From the NCBI GenBank assembly GCA_002083655.1, contig MSXR01000013.1:1-64000 (forward strand): a DNA stretch of 64,000 nt, given 5' to 3'. A program made the position numbers and the translations under genes. Positions 17,784-27,387 of the stretch are shown piece by piece (within the stretch, counting starts at the first letter, position 1; every line of letters begins with the position of its first letter). The stretch comes from Proteobacteria bacterium ST_bin14 (lineage in GTDB: Bacteria > Pseudomonadota > Alphaproteobacteria > Sphingomonadales > Sphingomonadaceae). Below the pieces are notes generated by a model. It was given only the letters and a program-made list of their open reading frames with translations, did no database searches and was not told the DNA's origin.

Positions 17784-17939
17784 ATGATGTTCAAGGCCCT
17801 TGCCGCGTTAACGCTGGTTCTCGTTGCGGTCGATTACGCGGTGACCGGCGGCAGCTATAGCAGTGCGCTGTTCAGGGACGTGGTCAGATTTTTCAGGTGG
17901 GTTATCGAATCGGGGCAGAATTCGATCTTTTCGCAATAA
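17784..17939 (+). CDS. Small hydrophobic protein, unknown function
   Basis: 51 aa from ATG 17784 (MMFKALAALTLVLVAVDYAV, then TGGSYSSALFRDVVRFFRWV), a single N-terminal hydrophobic segment that could be a membrane anchor or uncleaved signal, followed by an amphipathic tail. The codon pattern is host-like and the ORF stands alone between the antiporter and the PH-domain gene. No family recognised. The stretch 17940-18045 shows nothing. Confidence 0.55.
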   Translation: MMFKALAALTLVLVAVDYAVTGGSYSSALFRDVVRFFRWVIESGQNSIFSQ

Positions 17940-18045
17940 CCCTGACGGGAAAAATCCACGCCCCCCGCAAAGCTGCGCGTCGAAAGCGCTTTGGAGCGCC
18001 TCTCGACCGCACTGTCCAAAATGATGTCGGGCTGGGAAGCCGGGG

Positions 18046-18486
18046 CTAAACACCGTGGTCCACATCAAGCTCGCGCACTCTGCGGGCCTGACGTGCGGCA
18101 TCCACCAGCGTGCGCATTTCCTCGCGGATAGTTCGCGCGCGCGGGATATCGCGCAACACAATTGATCCCCCCTGCGTGGTCGGGTCACTGGAGCTGATGG
18201 TGATCGCGCCGATATCAGCCCATTGGTTGATCAGCGAATAGGCGACCGTTACGTCCTTCACGCGGTAAAGTTCGATCTCATCGATTTTCTTGTTGAGAAT
18301 GCCGGTGCGGATAATCAGCCGCTGATCGGTCAGTTCATACTGGGTGGCGATGTTCTGGAACCAGCGAATCGCAATGATTACCAACCCCACGCCAACCAGG
18401 CACAACAGCAATGTACCCAAACCGGCAAGGCTGCCAACCAGCCACCTGCCGGTGCTGGCGCGGAACGATTCGATCGGCTTTTCCAT
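18046..18486 (-). CDS. Membrane protein with bacterial PH domain (YdbS/bPH2-like)
   Basis: 146 aa. One or two hydrophobic helices at residues 14-42 (WLVGSLAGLGTLLLCLVGVG) followed by a PH-like beta domain: YELTDQRLIIRTGILNKKID, EIELYRVKDVTV, ITISSSDPTTQGGSIVLRDI. The order 'YELTxxRLxxxxGIL ... IExxRIxDV ... DPxxxxxxLxxI' is typical of bPH_2 proteins of unknown role. It lies 33 bp downstream of alaS on the same strand and may be co-transcribed with it. Confidence 0.85.
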   Translation of the reverse strand: MEKPIESFRASTGRWLVGSLAGLGTLLLCLVGVGLVIIAIRWFQNIATQYELTDQRLIIRTGILNKKIDEIELYRVKDVTVAYSLINQWADIGAITISSSDPTTQGGSIVLRDIPRARTIREEMRTLVDAARQARRVRELDVDHGV

Positions 18487-18518
18487 TATCTGCTCCGCAA
18501 AAATTCCAAATGGTGTTG

Positions 18519-21176
18519 TCAGGCAGTGGCGGGCATCGCCTCCAGCGCTGCCGAAACCGCCGCCACGGCATCTGCCGCCCTTGCGCCGTCAGGCCCGCCA
18601 CCCTGCGCCATATCGGGCCGCCCGCCGCCGCCCTGCCCGCCAAGGCTGGCCACGGCAACGCGGAGCAGATCGACCGAATTATGGGTGCTCACCAGATCCT
18701 GGCTGACGCCAATAGCAACCGAAGCGCGCCCGTCATTCACCGCGACGATCATGGCAATGCCTGAGCCGATCCGGGCCTTCACATCATCAACCGCGCCGCG
18801 CAGACCCTTGGGGTCGAGCCCATCGATCACCTGGCCGACAAAATTCACCCCGCCCACGCGTTCGGGCCCGGCGGGTGCTGCGCCGCCGCCACCGCCCAGC
18901 GCGAGTGCCTTTTTCGCGTCCGCCAATTCGCGTTCGAGCCGACGGCGATCCTCCACCAGCGCGGCCACCCGCGCCGGCACCTCATCAGGGGAGGCTTTCA
19001 GCACGCCAGCGGCTTCGCGCAATTTTTCGTCGCGGTCGGCGAGCCATAGCCGAGCCGCCTCACCCGTCAGCGCCTCAATGCGGCGGATACCACTGGAAAC
19101 GGCGCCCTCCGCAATGATCTTGATCAGCGCGATATCGCCCAGCGCGTGCACATGCGTGCCGCCGCACAGCTCCACCGAATAGGCCGAATCGGCGGCCCCG
19201 CCCATGGAGAGCACGCGCACTTCATCGCCGTATTTCTCACCGAACAACGCCATTGCGCCAGCGGCAATCGCATCATCGGGGGTCATTAACCGCGTCGACA
19301 CGGCCGCATTGCCGCGAATCTGGCGGTTCACCTCAGCTTCGATATCGGCAATCTCGGCCGCGCTCAGCGCGGTTGGATGGGAGAAATCAAACCGCAGCCG
19401 CTCGGGCGCGACCAGGCTGCCCTTCTGGCTGACATGCCCGCCCAGCCGCGTGCGCAGCGCCGCGTGCAGCAAATGTGTGGCGGAGTGATTGGCGCGAATC
19501 TGGTCACGCCGCTGAGTGTCAATTGCCAGGTGGACACTATCGCCCACCGCAATTTCGCCCGTCTCAATCACCGCATGGTGCGCATGTAGGCGACCCACCG
19601 CCTTAGCGGTATCGCGCACAGTGGCGCGCAAGCCGCGCTCGCCGGAAATGATTCCCGCGTCGCCCATCTGCCCGCCGCTTTCGGCATAAAATGGCGTCTG
19701 GTTGGTCAGGATTGTTACCTCGCCAGTGCCCGCGCGGTCAACGCGCGCGCCATCCTTGAGCAGCGCGATCACGCTGCCCTCGCCGACATCGCTGGTATAG
19801 CCGGTAAATTCGGTGCCGCCCGCTTCCTCGGCAATGTCAAACCACACATCGTCAGATGCGCGTTCGCCCGATCCTTTCCACGCGGCGCGGGCTGCACGCT
19901 TTTGTTCAGCCATCGCGGTATCGAACCCGCTCCGGTCGACGCCATACCCCTGCGCGCGCAGGGCGTCCTCGGTCAGATCATAGGGGAAGCCGTACGTGTC
20001 ATAGAGCTTGAATGCGGTTTCACCGGGCAAGGTCGCCCCCGCCGCCATTCCCGAAGTCGCCTCGTCCAGCAGCTTCAGGCCATTGGTCAGCGTGCGGCGG
20101 AATTGCGTTTCCTCCTGTGCCAGCGTCGCCTCAATCAGCGGCTGGGCGCGCAGCAATTCGGGGTAAGCCGTGCCCATTTCGGTCACCAACGCGGGCACCA
20201 GCCGGTGCATCAGCGGGTCTTTAGCGCCCAGCAGATGCGCATGCCGCATCGCCCGCCGCATGATCCGTCGCAGCACATAGCCGCGCCCTTCATTGGCGGG
20301 CAGCACGCCGTCTGCCACCAGAAAGCCGCTGGTGCGCAGATGATCCGCAATGATCCGGTGGCTCGCCTGCGTATCGCCGGTCGACGGGGTGTGGGTGAGC
20401 GCACTCGATGCGGCGATCAGCGCCTTGAACGTATCGGTATCGTAATTGTCGGGTACACCCTGCATGACGGCGGCGATGCGTTCCAGCCCCATGCCGGTAT
20501 CGATCGACGGGCGCGGCAAAGGGTTGCGCGTGCCATCCGCCGATTGCTCGAACTGCATGAACACCAGGTTCCAGATCTCGACAAAGCGGTCGCCATCCTC
20601 GTCGGGACTGCCCGGCGGGCCTCCAGCGATGTGCTCACCGTGATCGTAGAATATCTCGGAGCACGGCCCGCACGGCCCGGTATCGCCCATCGACCAGAAA
20701 TTATCGTTGGTGGCGATGCGGATGATGCGACTGTCGGGCAGTCCCGCAATCTTGCGCCACAGGTCGAACGCCTCATCATCGGTATGATAGACGGTGACCG
20801 TCAGCCGGTTGGGATCAATGCCCCATTCGCGGGTGAGAAGGTTCCAAGCCAGACTGATCGCGCGTTCCTTGAAATAATCGCCAAACGAGAAATTCCCGAG
20901 CATTTCAAAGAATGTATGGTGCCGCGCGGTATAGCCGACATTGTCCAGGTCATTATGCTTGCCGCCCGCCCGGACGCATTTTTGGCTGGATGTGGCGGTG
21001 ATATAGGGCCGCGTCTCCAGCCCCGTGAACACGTTTTTGAACGGCACCATGCCCGCATTCACGAACATCAGCGTCGGATCATTATGCGGCACCAGCGGCG
21101 CCGAGGGCACACGGGCGTGTCCCTCGTTTGCGAAATAGTCGAGGAAGCTGCGGCGGATGTCATTGGTCGATGTCAT
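18519..21176 (-). CDS. alaS: Alanyl-tRNA synthetase
   Basis: Class II synthetase charging tRNA-Ala, 885 aa. N-terminal catalytic domain (MTSTNDIRRSFLDYFANEGH; motif 1 and 2 regions include GMVPFKNVFTGLE and TSQKCVRAGGKHNDLDNVG). Editing domain has the zinc-binding set NHSATHLLHAALR and CGGTHVHALGDIA. The C-terminal DHHA1-type domain (GVNFVGQVIDGLDPKGLRGA) is preceded by a coiled coil and Gly-rich linker. Length is normal. A long antisense ORF over this gene is a codon-composition artefact. Confidence 0.98.
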   Translation of the reverse strand: MTSTNDIRRSFLDYFANEGHARVPSAPLVPHNDPTLMFVNAGMVPFKNVFTGLETRPYITATSSQKCVRAGGKHNDLDNVGYTARHHTFFEMLGNFSFGDYFKERAISLAWNLLTREWGIDPNRLTVTVYHTDDEAFDLWRKIAGLPDSRIIRIATNDNFWSMGDTGPCGPCSEIFYDHGEHIAGGPPGSPDEDGDRFVEIWNLVFMQFEQSADGTRNPLPRPSIDTGMGLERIAAVMQGVPDNYDTDTFKALIAASSALTHTPSTGDTQASHRIIADHLRTSGFLVADGVLPANEGRGYVLRRIMRRAMRHAHLLGAKDPLMHRLVPALVTEMGTAYPELLRAQPLIEATLAQEETQFRRTLTNGLKLLDEATSGMAAGATLPGETAFKLYDTYGFPYDLTEDALRAQGYGVDRSGFDTAMAEQKRAARAAWKGSGERASDDVWFDIAEEAGGTEFTGYTSDVGEGSVIALLKDGARVDRAGTGEVTILTNQTPFYAESGGQMGDAGIISGERGLRATVRDTAKAVGRLHAHHAVIETGEIAVGDSVHLAIDTQRRDQIRANHSATHLLHAALRTRLGGHVSQKGSLVAPERLRFDFSHPTALSAAEIADIEAEVNRQIRGNAAVSTRLMTPDDAIAAGAMALFGEKYGDEVRVLSMGGAADSAYSVELCGGTHVHALGDIALIKIIAEGAVSSGIRRIEALTGEAARLWLADRDEKLREAAGVLKASPDEVPARVAALVEDRRRLERELADAKKALALGGGGGAAPAGPERVGGVNFVGQVIDGLDPKGLRGAVDDVKARIGSGIAMIVAVNDGRASVAIGVSQDLVSTHNSVDLLRVAVASLGGQGGGGRPDMAQGGGPDGARAADAVAAVSAALEAMPATA

Positions 21177-21228
21177 GACGCTGACTTAGGGCGATGCGCG
21201 CTTGTGCTCAAGGGCAAGGGTTACCGTG

Positions 21229-22482
21229 TCAGCCGATCGGTGCATCCAGGCTAACCGGGGGCACGCTGAACCATTTCGGCCCGGTATCGGTCATGTGGAA
21301 GCAATCCTCCATCCGCACGCCGAATTTACCGGGCAGATACAGGCCCGGCTCGTTGGAAAAGCACATGCCTGCAGCCAGCGGTGTCGCCTCACCATGGACC
21401 AGATTGACCGGCTCATGCCCGTCCATGCCGATGCCGTGCCCGGTGCGGTGGGACAGGCCAGGCAGCTTATAGCCGGGGCCATAGCCCGCGCCCTCATAAA
21501 ACCGCCGCACCGCATCATCGACCGCCCCTGCTGGCGTGCCGATGGTCGCAGCGGCATTGGCGACCTGCTGCCCGCGCGCGACATCATTCCAGACTTTGCG
21601 TTGTTCCGCGCTCGCTGCACCGAAAACGACGGTGCGCGAGATATCGGACTGATAGCCCTGCACCGTACAGCCACAGTCCATCAGCACGATTTGGCCGTCA
21701 CGCACGCGTTGCGGCGCGCTGCTGCCATGCGGATAAGCGGCAGCCTCCCCAATCAGCACCAGCGCAAATTCAGGCGCGCCGCCCAGTTTGCGGGTGGCGG
21801 CGGTCATCAACGCGCCAATATCTGGCGGGGTCATGCCCTTTTCGATTCGGGGGTGGGTCCAGCGATAGGCGGCCATGGTCACATCAGCCGCAGCTTGCAT
21901 CAGCGCGATTTCGGGCGCGGTCTTGATCATCCGGCAACCGCGAATGACAGGGTTGGCCGACACCAGTCGCGCCGATGGCAGCGCCCGCGCCAACCCGTCA
22001 AACGCAAAGAACCGCGCCGTCTCGTCAATCCCCACCGGCTGTGCAGCCAGCTTTCGATCACGCAGGAACCCCGCCACGCGCTCCAGCGGATTTTGATCCT
22101 CCTGCCACACCCGCACGTCCGCCGGGATCGCCAGCGATTGGCGCACCGAAGGCTCTTCAAAAAACGGGGTGACGATGCACGGATCACCCTCCATCGGAAT
22201 GATTGCGGCGGTCAGCCGCTCGCTGCGGCCCCAGCGCACGCCAGTGAAATAGGTCAGACTCGCCCCCGGTTCGATCAGCACTGCACCGATACCGTTGGCG
22301 CGCATCAGCGATTGCGCGCGGGCAATGCGGGCTTGACGTTCTGCAGGGGTGATGCCGGCGATGCCGGACGTGATGTCGCTGAGGTTGGCCAGATCGGGTT
22401 CGGCGGCGCGCAACAGCGCAGACATGCCCAGCAGCGGTAGCGCTGCACTGGCGGCGATCAACTGGCGGCGCGAAAGAGGCAT
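21229..22482 (-). CDS. Tat-exported M24 (Xaa-Pro) peptidase
   Basis: 417 aa. From ATG 22482 the N-terminus MPLSRRQLIAASAALPLLGM is a twin-arginine signal. A creatinase-like N-terminal domain is followed by the pita-bread catalytic domain with the five metal ligands visible: LMDCGCTVQGYQSDISRTVV (two Asp), HRTGHGIGMDGHEP (His), CFSNEPGLYLPG (Glu) and GVRMEDCFHMT (Glu). It should act in the periplasm or outer membrane releasing N-terminal residues before proline; the exact substrate is unknown. The in-frame ATG at 22647 would precede the Tat signal by 55 unrelated residues and is rejected. Confidence 0.9.
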   Translation of the reverse strand: MPLSRRQLIAASAALPLLGMSALLRAAEPDLANLSDITSGIAGITPAERQARIARAQSLMRANGIGAVLIEPGASLTYFTGVRWGRSERLTAAIIPMEGDPCIVTPFFEEPSVRQSLAIPADVRVWQEDQNPLERVAGFLRDRKLAAQPVGIDETARFFAFDGLARALPSARLVSANPVIRGCRMIKTAPEIALMQAAADVTMAAYRWTHPRIEKGMTPPDIGALMTAATRKLGGAPEFALVLIGEAAAYPHGSSAPQRVRDGQIVLMDCGCTVQGYQSDISRTVVFGAASAEQRKVWNDVARGQQVANAAATIGTPAGAVDDAVRRFYEGAGYGPGYKLPGLSHRTGHGIGMDGHEPVNLVHGEATPLAAGMCFSNEPGLYLPGKFGVRMEDCFHMTDTGPKWFSVPPVSLDAPIG

Positions 22483-22661
22483 GACGGACTCCGATATTGG
22501 GAGACCAGCGATACGGCGCGGAACCCAGTGGCGGCAATCCCCCCTTCTGGCTGCAGCCCGGCAATTACCTCGAATCGACCGTGATTGGTGGCCAAATCGA
22601 GCGAAATGCTTGACCCGGGCGCGACAATCCCCTTCGCTGTCGGGCAATTAACTGCAGGGGA

Positions 22662-23981
22662 ATGTGCGTGGGCAAGCGATTGACGTGGTACATCATGGGT
22701 GCGTTGTTGCTCGGCGGGTTGCTCGGCTGGGCGCTCAATGCGAGTTGGAGCGGCACACCGGAGGGCGACCTGTGGTTAAAGCGCGCGGACTATTATCTCG
22801 ACATCCCAACCCAGATGTTTCTGCACCTGATCAAGATGATCATCGCCCCCCTGGTTGTCTCGACCCTGGTTGTCGGCATCGCGCATATGGGCGCCGGCAG
22901 CGCGATCGGGCGGGTCGGACTGAAAGCATTTGCGTGGTTCGTCAGCGCCAGCCTTGTCTCGCTGACGCTGGGGCTGCTGATCGTCAATCTGCTCCAGCCC
23001 GGGGTCGGCGTGAACCTGGCGTTGCCTGCAGTCGACGCATCGAGCGGGGTCGACCGATCAGCGTTCGATCTGGCCAAGTTCCTGATCCACATCGTGCCGA
23101 CGAGCGCGCTAGATGCTATGGCAAGAAACGACCTGCTGCAGCTGGTGGTATTCTCGCTGTTCTTCGGCGTCGGCTTGGCTGCGGTGGGAGAAGCGGGGGC
23201 ACCGCTGGTGCGCGGGCTCGAAGCACTCGTCGCGGTGATGCTGACGGTGACCGGCTATGTCATGCTGTTTGCGCCAATCGCGGTATTCTGCGCCATCGCC
23301 AAGGCGCTGGCGACCAATGGCGTCAAGATCGTCGGCGATCTCGCGATGTTCATGGGGAGTTTTTACCTGGGGCTGTTTGTCCTTTGGGCATTCCTACTCG
23401 GTGCCTGCTTCTTGGTGATCGGACGGCGCACTGGCACGCTGATCCGCTATCTGCGCGATCCAATCTTGCTCGGCTTCTCGACCGCATCGTCCGAGGCCGC
23501 CTATCCGCGCACGCTCGATGCGCTCGACCGGTTCGGGGTGCCGCCCAAGATCGCCAGCTTCGTGCTGCCACTTGGCTATTCGTTCAACCTCGATGGTTCG
23601 ATGATGTATATGACGTTCGCGTCGATCTTCATCGCCCAGGCTTATGGCATCGATCTCAGTTGGACCACGATGATCCAGATGCTGTTGATCCTGATGATCA
23701 CCAGCAAAGGCGTTGCCGGCGTGCCGCGCGCCAGCCTAGTCGTCATCACCGGCACGCTGACGCAGTTCAACATCCCGGAGGCGGGCATCCTGCTGATCCT
23801 GGCGGTCGACCAGTTCCTCGATATGGGCCGCTCTGCGACCAATGTGATCGGCAACGCGGTGGCGAGCGTGGTCGTGGCGCGGTGGGAGGGGCAACTCGAC
23901 GATCCGGCCGAAGCCGAACCCGATGTGCGGCCAATCGCGTCGCCGGTGACGCCAGAGCGGGATAGCTTCGTGCCGGAGTGA
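22662..23981 (+). CDS. Dicarboxylate/amino-acid:cation symporter (DAACS family)
   Basis: 439-aa membrane transporter with the GltPh-like fold. Signatures: FLHLIKMIIAPLVVSTLVVG, GFSTASSEAAYPRTLDAL (serine-rich re-entrant loop 1), VLPLGYSFNLDGSMMYMTFA (NLDGxxMY motif of TM7) and VPRASLVVITGTL (loop 2). These transporters take up glutamate, aspartate or C4-dicarboxylates with Na+ or H+. Start ATG 22662; divergent from the M24 peptidase gene. Substrate not predictable with confidence. Confidence 0.93.
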   Translation: MCVGKRLTWYIMGALLLGGLLGWALNASWSGTPEGDLWLKRADYYLDIPTQMFLHLIKMIIAPLVVSTLVVGIAHMGAGSAIGRVGLKAFAWFVSASLVSLTLGLLIVNLLQPGVGVNLALPAVDASSGVDRSAFDLAKFLIHIVPTSALDAMARNDLLQLVVFSLFFGVGLAAVGEAGAPLVRGLEALVAVMLTVTGYVMLFAPIAVFCAIAKALATNGVKIVGDLAMFMGSFYLGLFVLWAFLLGACFLVIGRRTGTLIRYLRDPILLGFSTASSEAAYPRTLDALDRFGVPPKIASFVLPLGYSFNLDGSMMYMTFASIFIAQAYGIDLSWTTMIQMLLILMITSKGVAGVPRASLVVITGTLTQFNIPEAGILLILAVDQFLDMGRSATNVIGNAVASVVVARWEGQLDDPAEAEPDVRPIASPVTPERDSFVPE

Positions 23982-24004
23982 AGGTGGATGGTCAGGGTAG
24001 CGCG

Positions 24005-24631
24005 CTAGGCATAGGCGTAAGGTCCGCCCTTCGCGAGTGCAGTCTTATAAGCGGGGCGGGCATGGATTTTATCGAGCCATGCGGTGATCGCCGGGCGTGA
24101 ACCATCGAGGCCGGCGCGAGACCGCGCAGCCTCCAGCGGAAAGCTCATCATCACGTCGGCCGCGCTGATTTCGTCACCCGCAAACCACGGCCGCGAGGCC
24201 AGTTCCGCCTCAAGATAATCAAGATGAACGGTGAACATCGGGGTCAGCCGCTTCAACGCTGCCTTCCCGAACAGCGGGACCCGCCCAACCACCAGCATCG
24301 CGAATAGCGGCGGCATCATTGATCCTTCGGCATAATGGATAAACTGGCGGTAGCGCAGCACCGAATCGCGATGCACCATCGGCCCCATTCGGCCATCGGC
24401 CTTTTCCACCAGATATTCGACGATCGCCCCGGTTTCTGCGACCACCACCCCGTCATCCTCAATCACCGGCGATTTGCCGAGCGGGTGGACCTGCTTCAAT
24501 TCGGGCGGCGCGAGCATCGTCTTCTTGTCCCGCTCATAACGCTTGATCGTATAGGGCATGCCTAGCTCCTCAAGCAGCCAGATGATCCGCTGAGACCGTG
24601 AATTTTCGAGATGGTGGACAGTAATGGTCAT
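24005..24631 (-). CDS. Glutathione S-transferase family protein
   Basis: 208 aa from ATG 24631 (MTITVHHLENSRSQRIIWLL), with the thioredoxin-like N-terminal domain (NSRSQRIIWLLEELGMPY, HPLGKSPVIEDDGVVVAET, the cis-Pro and Ser-Glu-type motif modified to AETGAIVEYL) and an all-helical C-terminal domain. Length and order are typical for cytosolic bacterial GSTs of unassigned substrate. The stop codon is TAG. A longer frame to 24850 exists but its extra 73 residues are not GST-like. Confidence 0.9.
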   Translation of the reverse strand: MTITVHHLENSRSQRIIWLLEELGMPYTIKRYERDKKTMLAPPELKQVHPLGKSPVIEDDGVVVAETGAIVEYLVEKADGRMGPMVHRDSVLRYRQFIHYAEGSMMPPLFAMLVVGRVPLFGKAALKRLTPMFTVHLDYLEAELASRPWFAGDEISAADVMMSFPLEAARSRAGLDGSRPAITAWLDKIHARPAYKTALAKGGPYAYA

Positions 24632-25020
24632 GGGGCAGGCTCCTGATGGCGCGCGGTGCCGGTTTGATGCCCTGCCCTTGCCCGCCATTTTAGCGCGCAA
24701 GGAACAGCAAGCCGACGTTACACAACGCAATCTAGATCGCTTCGCGACGCTCGGATAGCCAAACCGGATAGGGCAATGCGATTGGCGTGCTGGGCGCGGT
24801 GATGCAGGTACGCGGCATTTCTTTTGAAGCCGGATCACCATGACGCTCATTTTTGATGTTGCGCGATTCGCGGCGCAATCGAGCCGCCTGTGGCGAACGC
24901 CAACATTGCTGCGCGGTTAGCTTGCCCGGAATCGCAGTGCTTTGGAATTCCCCTGCCACGCCAACGCACCAACCCCTGCGCTACCAAGGCCCCGCGCAAC
25001 CTAGCCCCGCCGCAAAACAT
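24632..25020. other. Intergenic stretch without a supported gene
   Basis: Several short ORFs occur on both strands, including a minus-strand frame ending at 24732 (ending PYPVWLSERREAI), but none has a convincing start, ribosome-binding site or family match. It should contain the GST promoter. Confidence 0.5.
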
Positions 25021-25050
25021 GAAAGGCCCACCGACACGGGTGGGCCTTTC
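25021..25050 (-). terminator. Hairpin terminator after recA
   Basis: Perfect 12-bp stem GAAAGGCCCACC (25021-25032) / GGTGGGCCTTTC (25039-25050) with a 6-base loop, about 65 bp beyond the recA stop. On the minus strand it is followed by a modest T-rich stretch (CATGTTTTG). Confidence 0.7.
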
Positions 25051-25115
25051 CAGTTATTGCAGCGCAGACGCCCCAAGGAGCATACGCCGCCGAAATTCTT
25101 CGATATCGCGAAAAC

Positions 25116-26207
25116 TTACATATCGTCGTCGCTATCCGGCTCTGGGCCGGCCATCATTTCTTCGGCAACCTTGTCGGTGCGCGCGCGGATTGCCAGTTCG
25201 AGGCGATCCGACATTTCGCGATGTTCGGTGAGATAGGTTTTGGCGTTCTCACGCCCTTGGCCGATGCGGACACTGTCATAAGAGAACCATGCGCCGGATT
25301 TTTCAACCAGCCCCGCCTTCACCCCCAGATCGAGAATCTCGCCAATCTTGGAAATACCTTGACCGTACATGATGTCGAATTCGACCTGCTTGAATGGCGG
25401 CGCGACCTTGTTCTTGACGACCTTCACACGCGTCGTGTTGCCGACAATATCCTCACGATCCTTGATCTGGCCGGTGCGGCGAATATCGAGGCGGACCGAC
25501 GCGTAGAATTTCAGCGCATTGCCGCCCGTGGTCGTTTCAGGATTGCCGTACATCACGCCAATTTTCATCCGCAGCTGGTTGATGAAAATCACCATACAGC
25601 GCGAACGGCTGATCGAACCGGTGAGTTTGCGCAACGATTGCGACATCAGCCGCGCCTGAAGTCCGACATGGCTGTCGCCCATCTCGCCCTCAATTTCAGC
25701 GCGCGGCACCAAGGCTGCCACCGAATCGATTACCAGCACGTCAATCGCGTTTGAGCGCACCAGCGTATCGACGATTTCCAGTGCCTGTTCACCCGTGTCG
25801 GGCTGTGAGACGATCAACTCGTCAATGTTGACGCCCAGTTTCTTGGCATAAACGGGGTCAAGCGCGTGTTCTGCATCGACAAAAGCCGCAGTGCCGCCAT
25901 TTTTCTGCGCTTCGGCAATCACATGCAGCGCCAATGTGGTCTTGCCCGAACTTTCCGGCCCGTAAATCTCAATCACCCGGCCGCGCGGCAAACCGCCAAC
26001 GCCGAGCGCAATATCGAGCCCGAGCGATCCGGTTGAGATCGATTCAACCTGCATCGTCTCCTTTGAGCCGAGCCGCATCGCCGATCCCTTGCCAAAGGCA
26101 CGATCAATCTGTGCGAGGGCGGCGTCGAGCGCCTTTTGCCGCTCTGCGGCTGCCTTGTCCGTGGATACCGCCATTTTGCTGTCGATGACCTTCAATTGAG
26201 CTGCCAT
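25116..26207 (-). CDS. recA: Recombinase RecA
   Basis: DNA strand-exchange protein and SOS co-protease, 363 aa. Walker A is GPESSGKTTLALHVIAEAQK; ALDPVYAKKLGVN, LLVSQPDTGEQALEI-like segment (LIVSQPDTGEQALEI), VIDSVAALVPRAEIEGEMGD and FINQLRMKIGVMYGNPETTT with loop L2 follow. The C-terminus is acidic (GPEPDSDDDM). Regulated by LexA through the SOS box at 26283-26297. Start ATG 26207. Confidence 0.98.
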   Translation of the reverse strand: MAAQLKVIDSKMAVSTDKAAAERQKALDAALAQIDRAFGKGSAMRLGSKETMQVESISTGSLGLDIALGVGGLPRGRVIEIYGPESSGKTTLALHVIAEAQKNGGTAAFVDAEHALDPVYAKKLGVNIDELIVSQPDTGEQALEIVDTLVRSNAIDVLVIDSVAALVPRAEIEGEMGDSHVGLQARLMSQSLRKLTGSISRSRCMVIFINQLRMKIGVMYGNPETTTGGNALKFYASVRLDIRRTGQIKDREDIVGNTTRVKVVKNKVAPPFKQVEFDIMYGQGISKIGEILDLGVKAGLVEKSGAWFSYDSVRIGQGRENAKTYLTEHREMSDRLELAIRARTDKVAEEMMAGPEPDSDDDM

Positions 26208-26282
26208 TGTAAGCCTCCGTCGCTAAACCGAACATGCCGGATGGGCAATGCATGGATCGTCTGTACCCATAATGTTCTTAGT

Positions 26283-26297
26283 GAACAAGAGGGGAAC
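26283..26297 (-). promoter_or_regulatory. SOS (LexA) box of recA
   Basis: GAAC-N7-GAAC (GAACAAGAGGGGAAC; complement GTTC-CCCTCTT-GTTC), the LexA site form described for alphaproteobacteria. It lies 76 bp before the recA start codon and between recA and the divergent AraC-type gene. Confidence 0.82.
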
Positions 26298-26373
26298 ATA
26301 ATTTTTTAGAAATTATTATTTGCAATGGCCCGGCGGGCTTGCCAGCGCCGACGCCGTTCGCCACCCATGTCGC

Positions 26374-27387
26374 ATGACATCCATCGCCTATTTCGAAGTG
26401 CTGACTCAAGGTGGCATGCTGGCGCTGCTGGGGCTGTGGAGCGCCATCCTGATCCGCGATCACTGGCGGTTGATGACGGTGAGGTTCGCGCTGGCGATGA
26501 ATATCGGCATTGCGGCTTATGTTTTTCATACATTCCTGATCGCTGATCTGTTGTCGGTATCCGCACCCGGTTTCTTTTGGTTGTTCGCCCGCAGTTGGTT
26601 TGATGATGATGCGCGGATCAGACCGTTGCATTTAATTGTGGCGCTCATTCCCATCTTGCTCATTGGCATTCTGGAAAGCGGTATCGCGGGGCGTGGATCG
26701 GCCAGAGTGCTGGTTGATGCGATGATGCGGCTGATGATGCTGGGATTGGCGCTTGCCGGGCTTTGGACGGCATGGCGCGGCCGCAAAGACGATCTGGTTG
26801 AGCCACGCCGCCGGTTTCGTACCATGCTGATTGGATCGGTGGGCGGCTATACGGTGTTGGTCACCGCGCTGGTGCCGTTCGTAAATGCCGGGTTGCTGCC
26901 GCAAAGCGTGGCGACGATTGTGACATCGGGCACGCTGATCGTCACGTTTGGCTGGTGTTTTGGCATGCTGGCGATGCGTGATCAGGATTTGTTCGCGCCC
27001 GCAATGCTGGTCGGCGCGTCGCAAGATGCGCCTAGCAGCCCCATGCTTGTCGCCCTGGCCCGTCGGCTCGACACCCATATGCGCACCGAGCGCCCCTATC
27101 GCGCTGATGGGTTAACGATCGCGGCGCTGGCCAATCAACTTGGCGAGCAGGAATATCGGATGCGGCGGCTGATCAACGGGCATCTTGGCTATCGCAACTT
27201 CGCCGCGTTCCTGAACCGGTATCGGCTGGATGAAGTGCGTGCGGCGCTGAGCGATCCGGCGCAGCGGGCGGTGCCCATCCTCACGATTGCGCTGGATGCA
27301 GGGTTCGGGTCGCTTGCCCCGTTCAATCGCGCCTTTCGCGAGGCGGAGGGGATGACGCCCAGCGCCTATCGTCAGGCCCAAAACTGA
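26374..27387 (+). CDS. AraC-family transcriptional regulator with N-terminal membrane domain
   Basis: 337 aa from ATG 26374 (MTSIAYFEVLTQGGMLALLG). Six to seven hydrophobic helices cover about residues 8-215, then an AraC/XylS DNA-binding domain at the C-terminus: LTIAALANQLGEQEYRMRRL (first helix-turn-helix) and ILTIALDAGFGSLAPFNRAF, REAEGMTPSAYR (second). The form with a 7-helix membrane sensor is widespread in Sphingomonadaceae and Bacteroidetes; the signal is unknown. A 22-bp perfect palindrome begins within its stop codon, just upstream of the hydroxylase gene it may control. Confidence 0.88.
   Translation: MTSIAYFEVLTQGGMLALLGLWSAILIRDHWRLMTVRFALAMNIGIAAYVFHTFLIADLLSVSAPGFFWLFARSWFDDDARIRPLHLIVALIPILLIGILESGIAGRGSARVLVDAMMRLMMLGLALAGLWTAWRGRKDDLVEPRRRFRTMLIGSVGGYTVLVTALVPFVNAGLLPQSVATIVTSGTLIVTFGWCFGMLAMRDQDLFAPAMLVGASQDAPSSPMLVALARRLDTHMRTERPYRADGLTIAALANQLGEQEYRMRRLINGHLGYRNFAAFLNRYRLDEVRAALSDPAQRAVPILTIALDAGFGSLAPFNRAFREAEGMTPSAYRQAQN

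Noticed and set aside
19902..21254. 450-codon plus-strand ORF over alaS
   Set aside because: Antisense of well-conserved AlaS motifs; no own family features.
21202..22440. 412-codon plus-strand ORF over the M24 peptidase
   Set aside because: Antisense shadow; the peptidase has complete metal-site motifs.
24732..24959. Minus-strand ORF ending PYPVWLSERREAI between GST and recA
   Set aside because: Later codons look host-like but there is no convincing start or ribosome-binding site and no family match.
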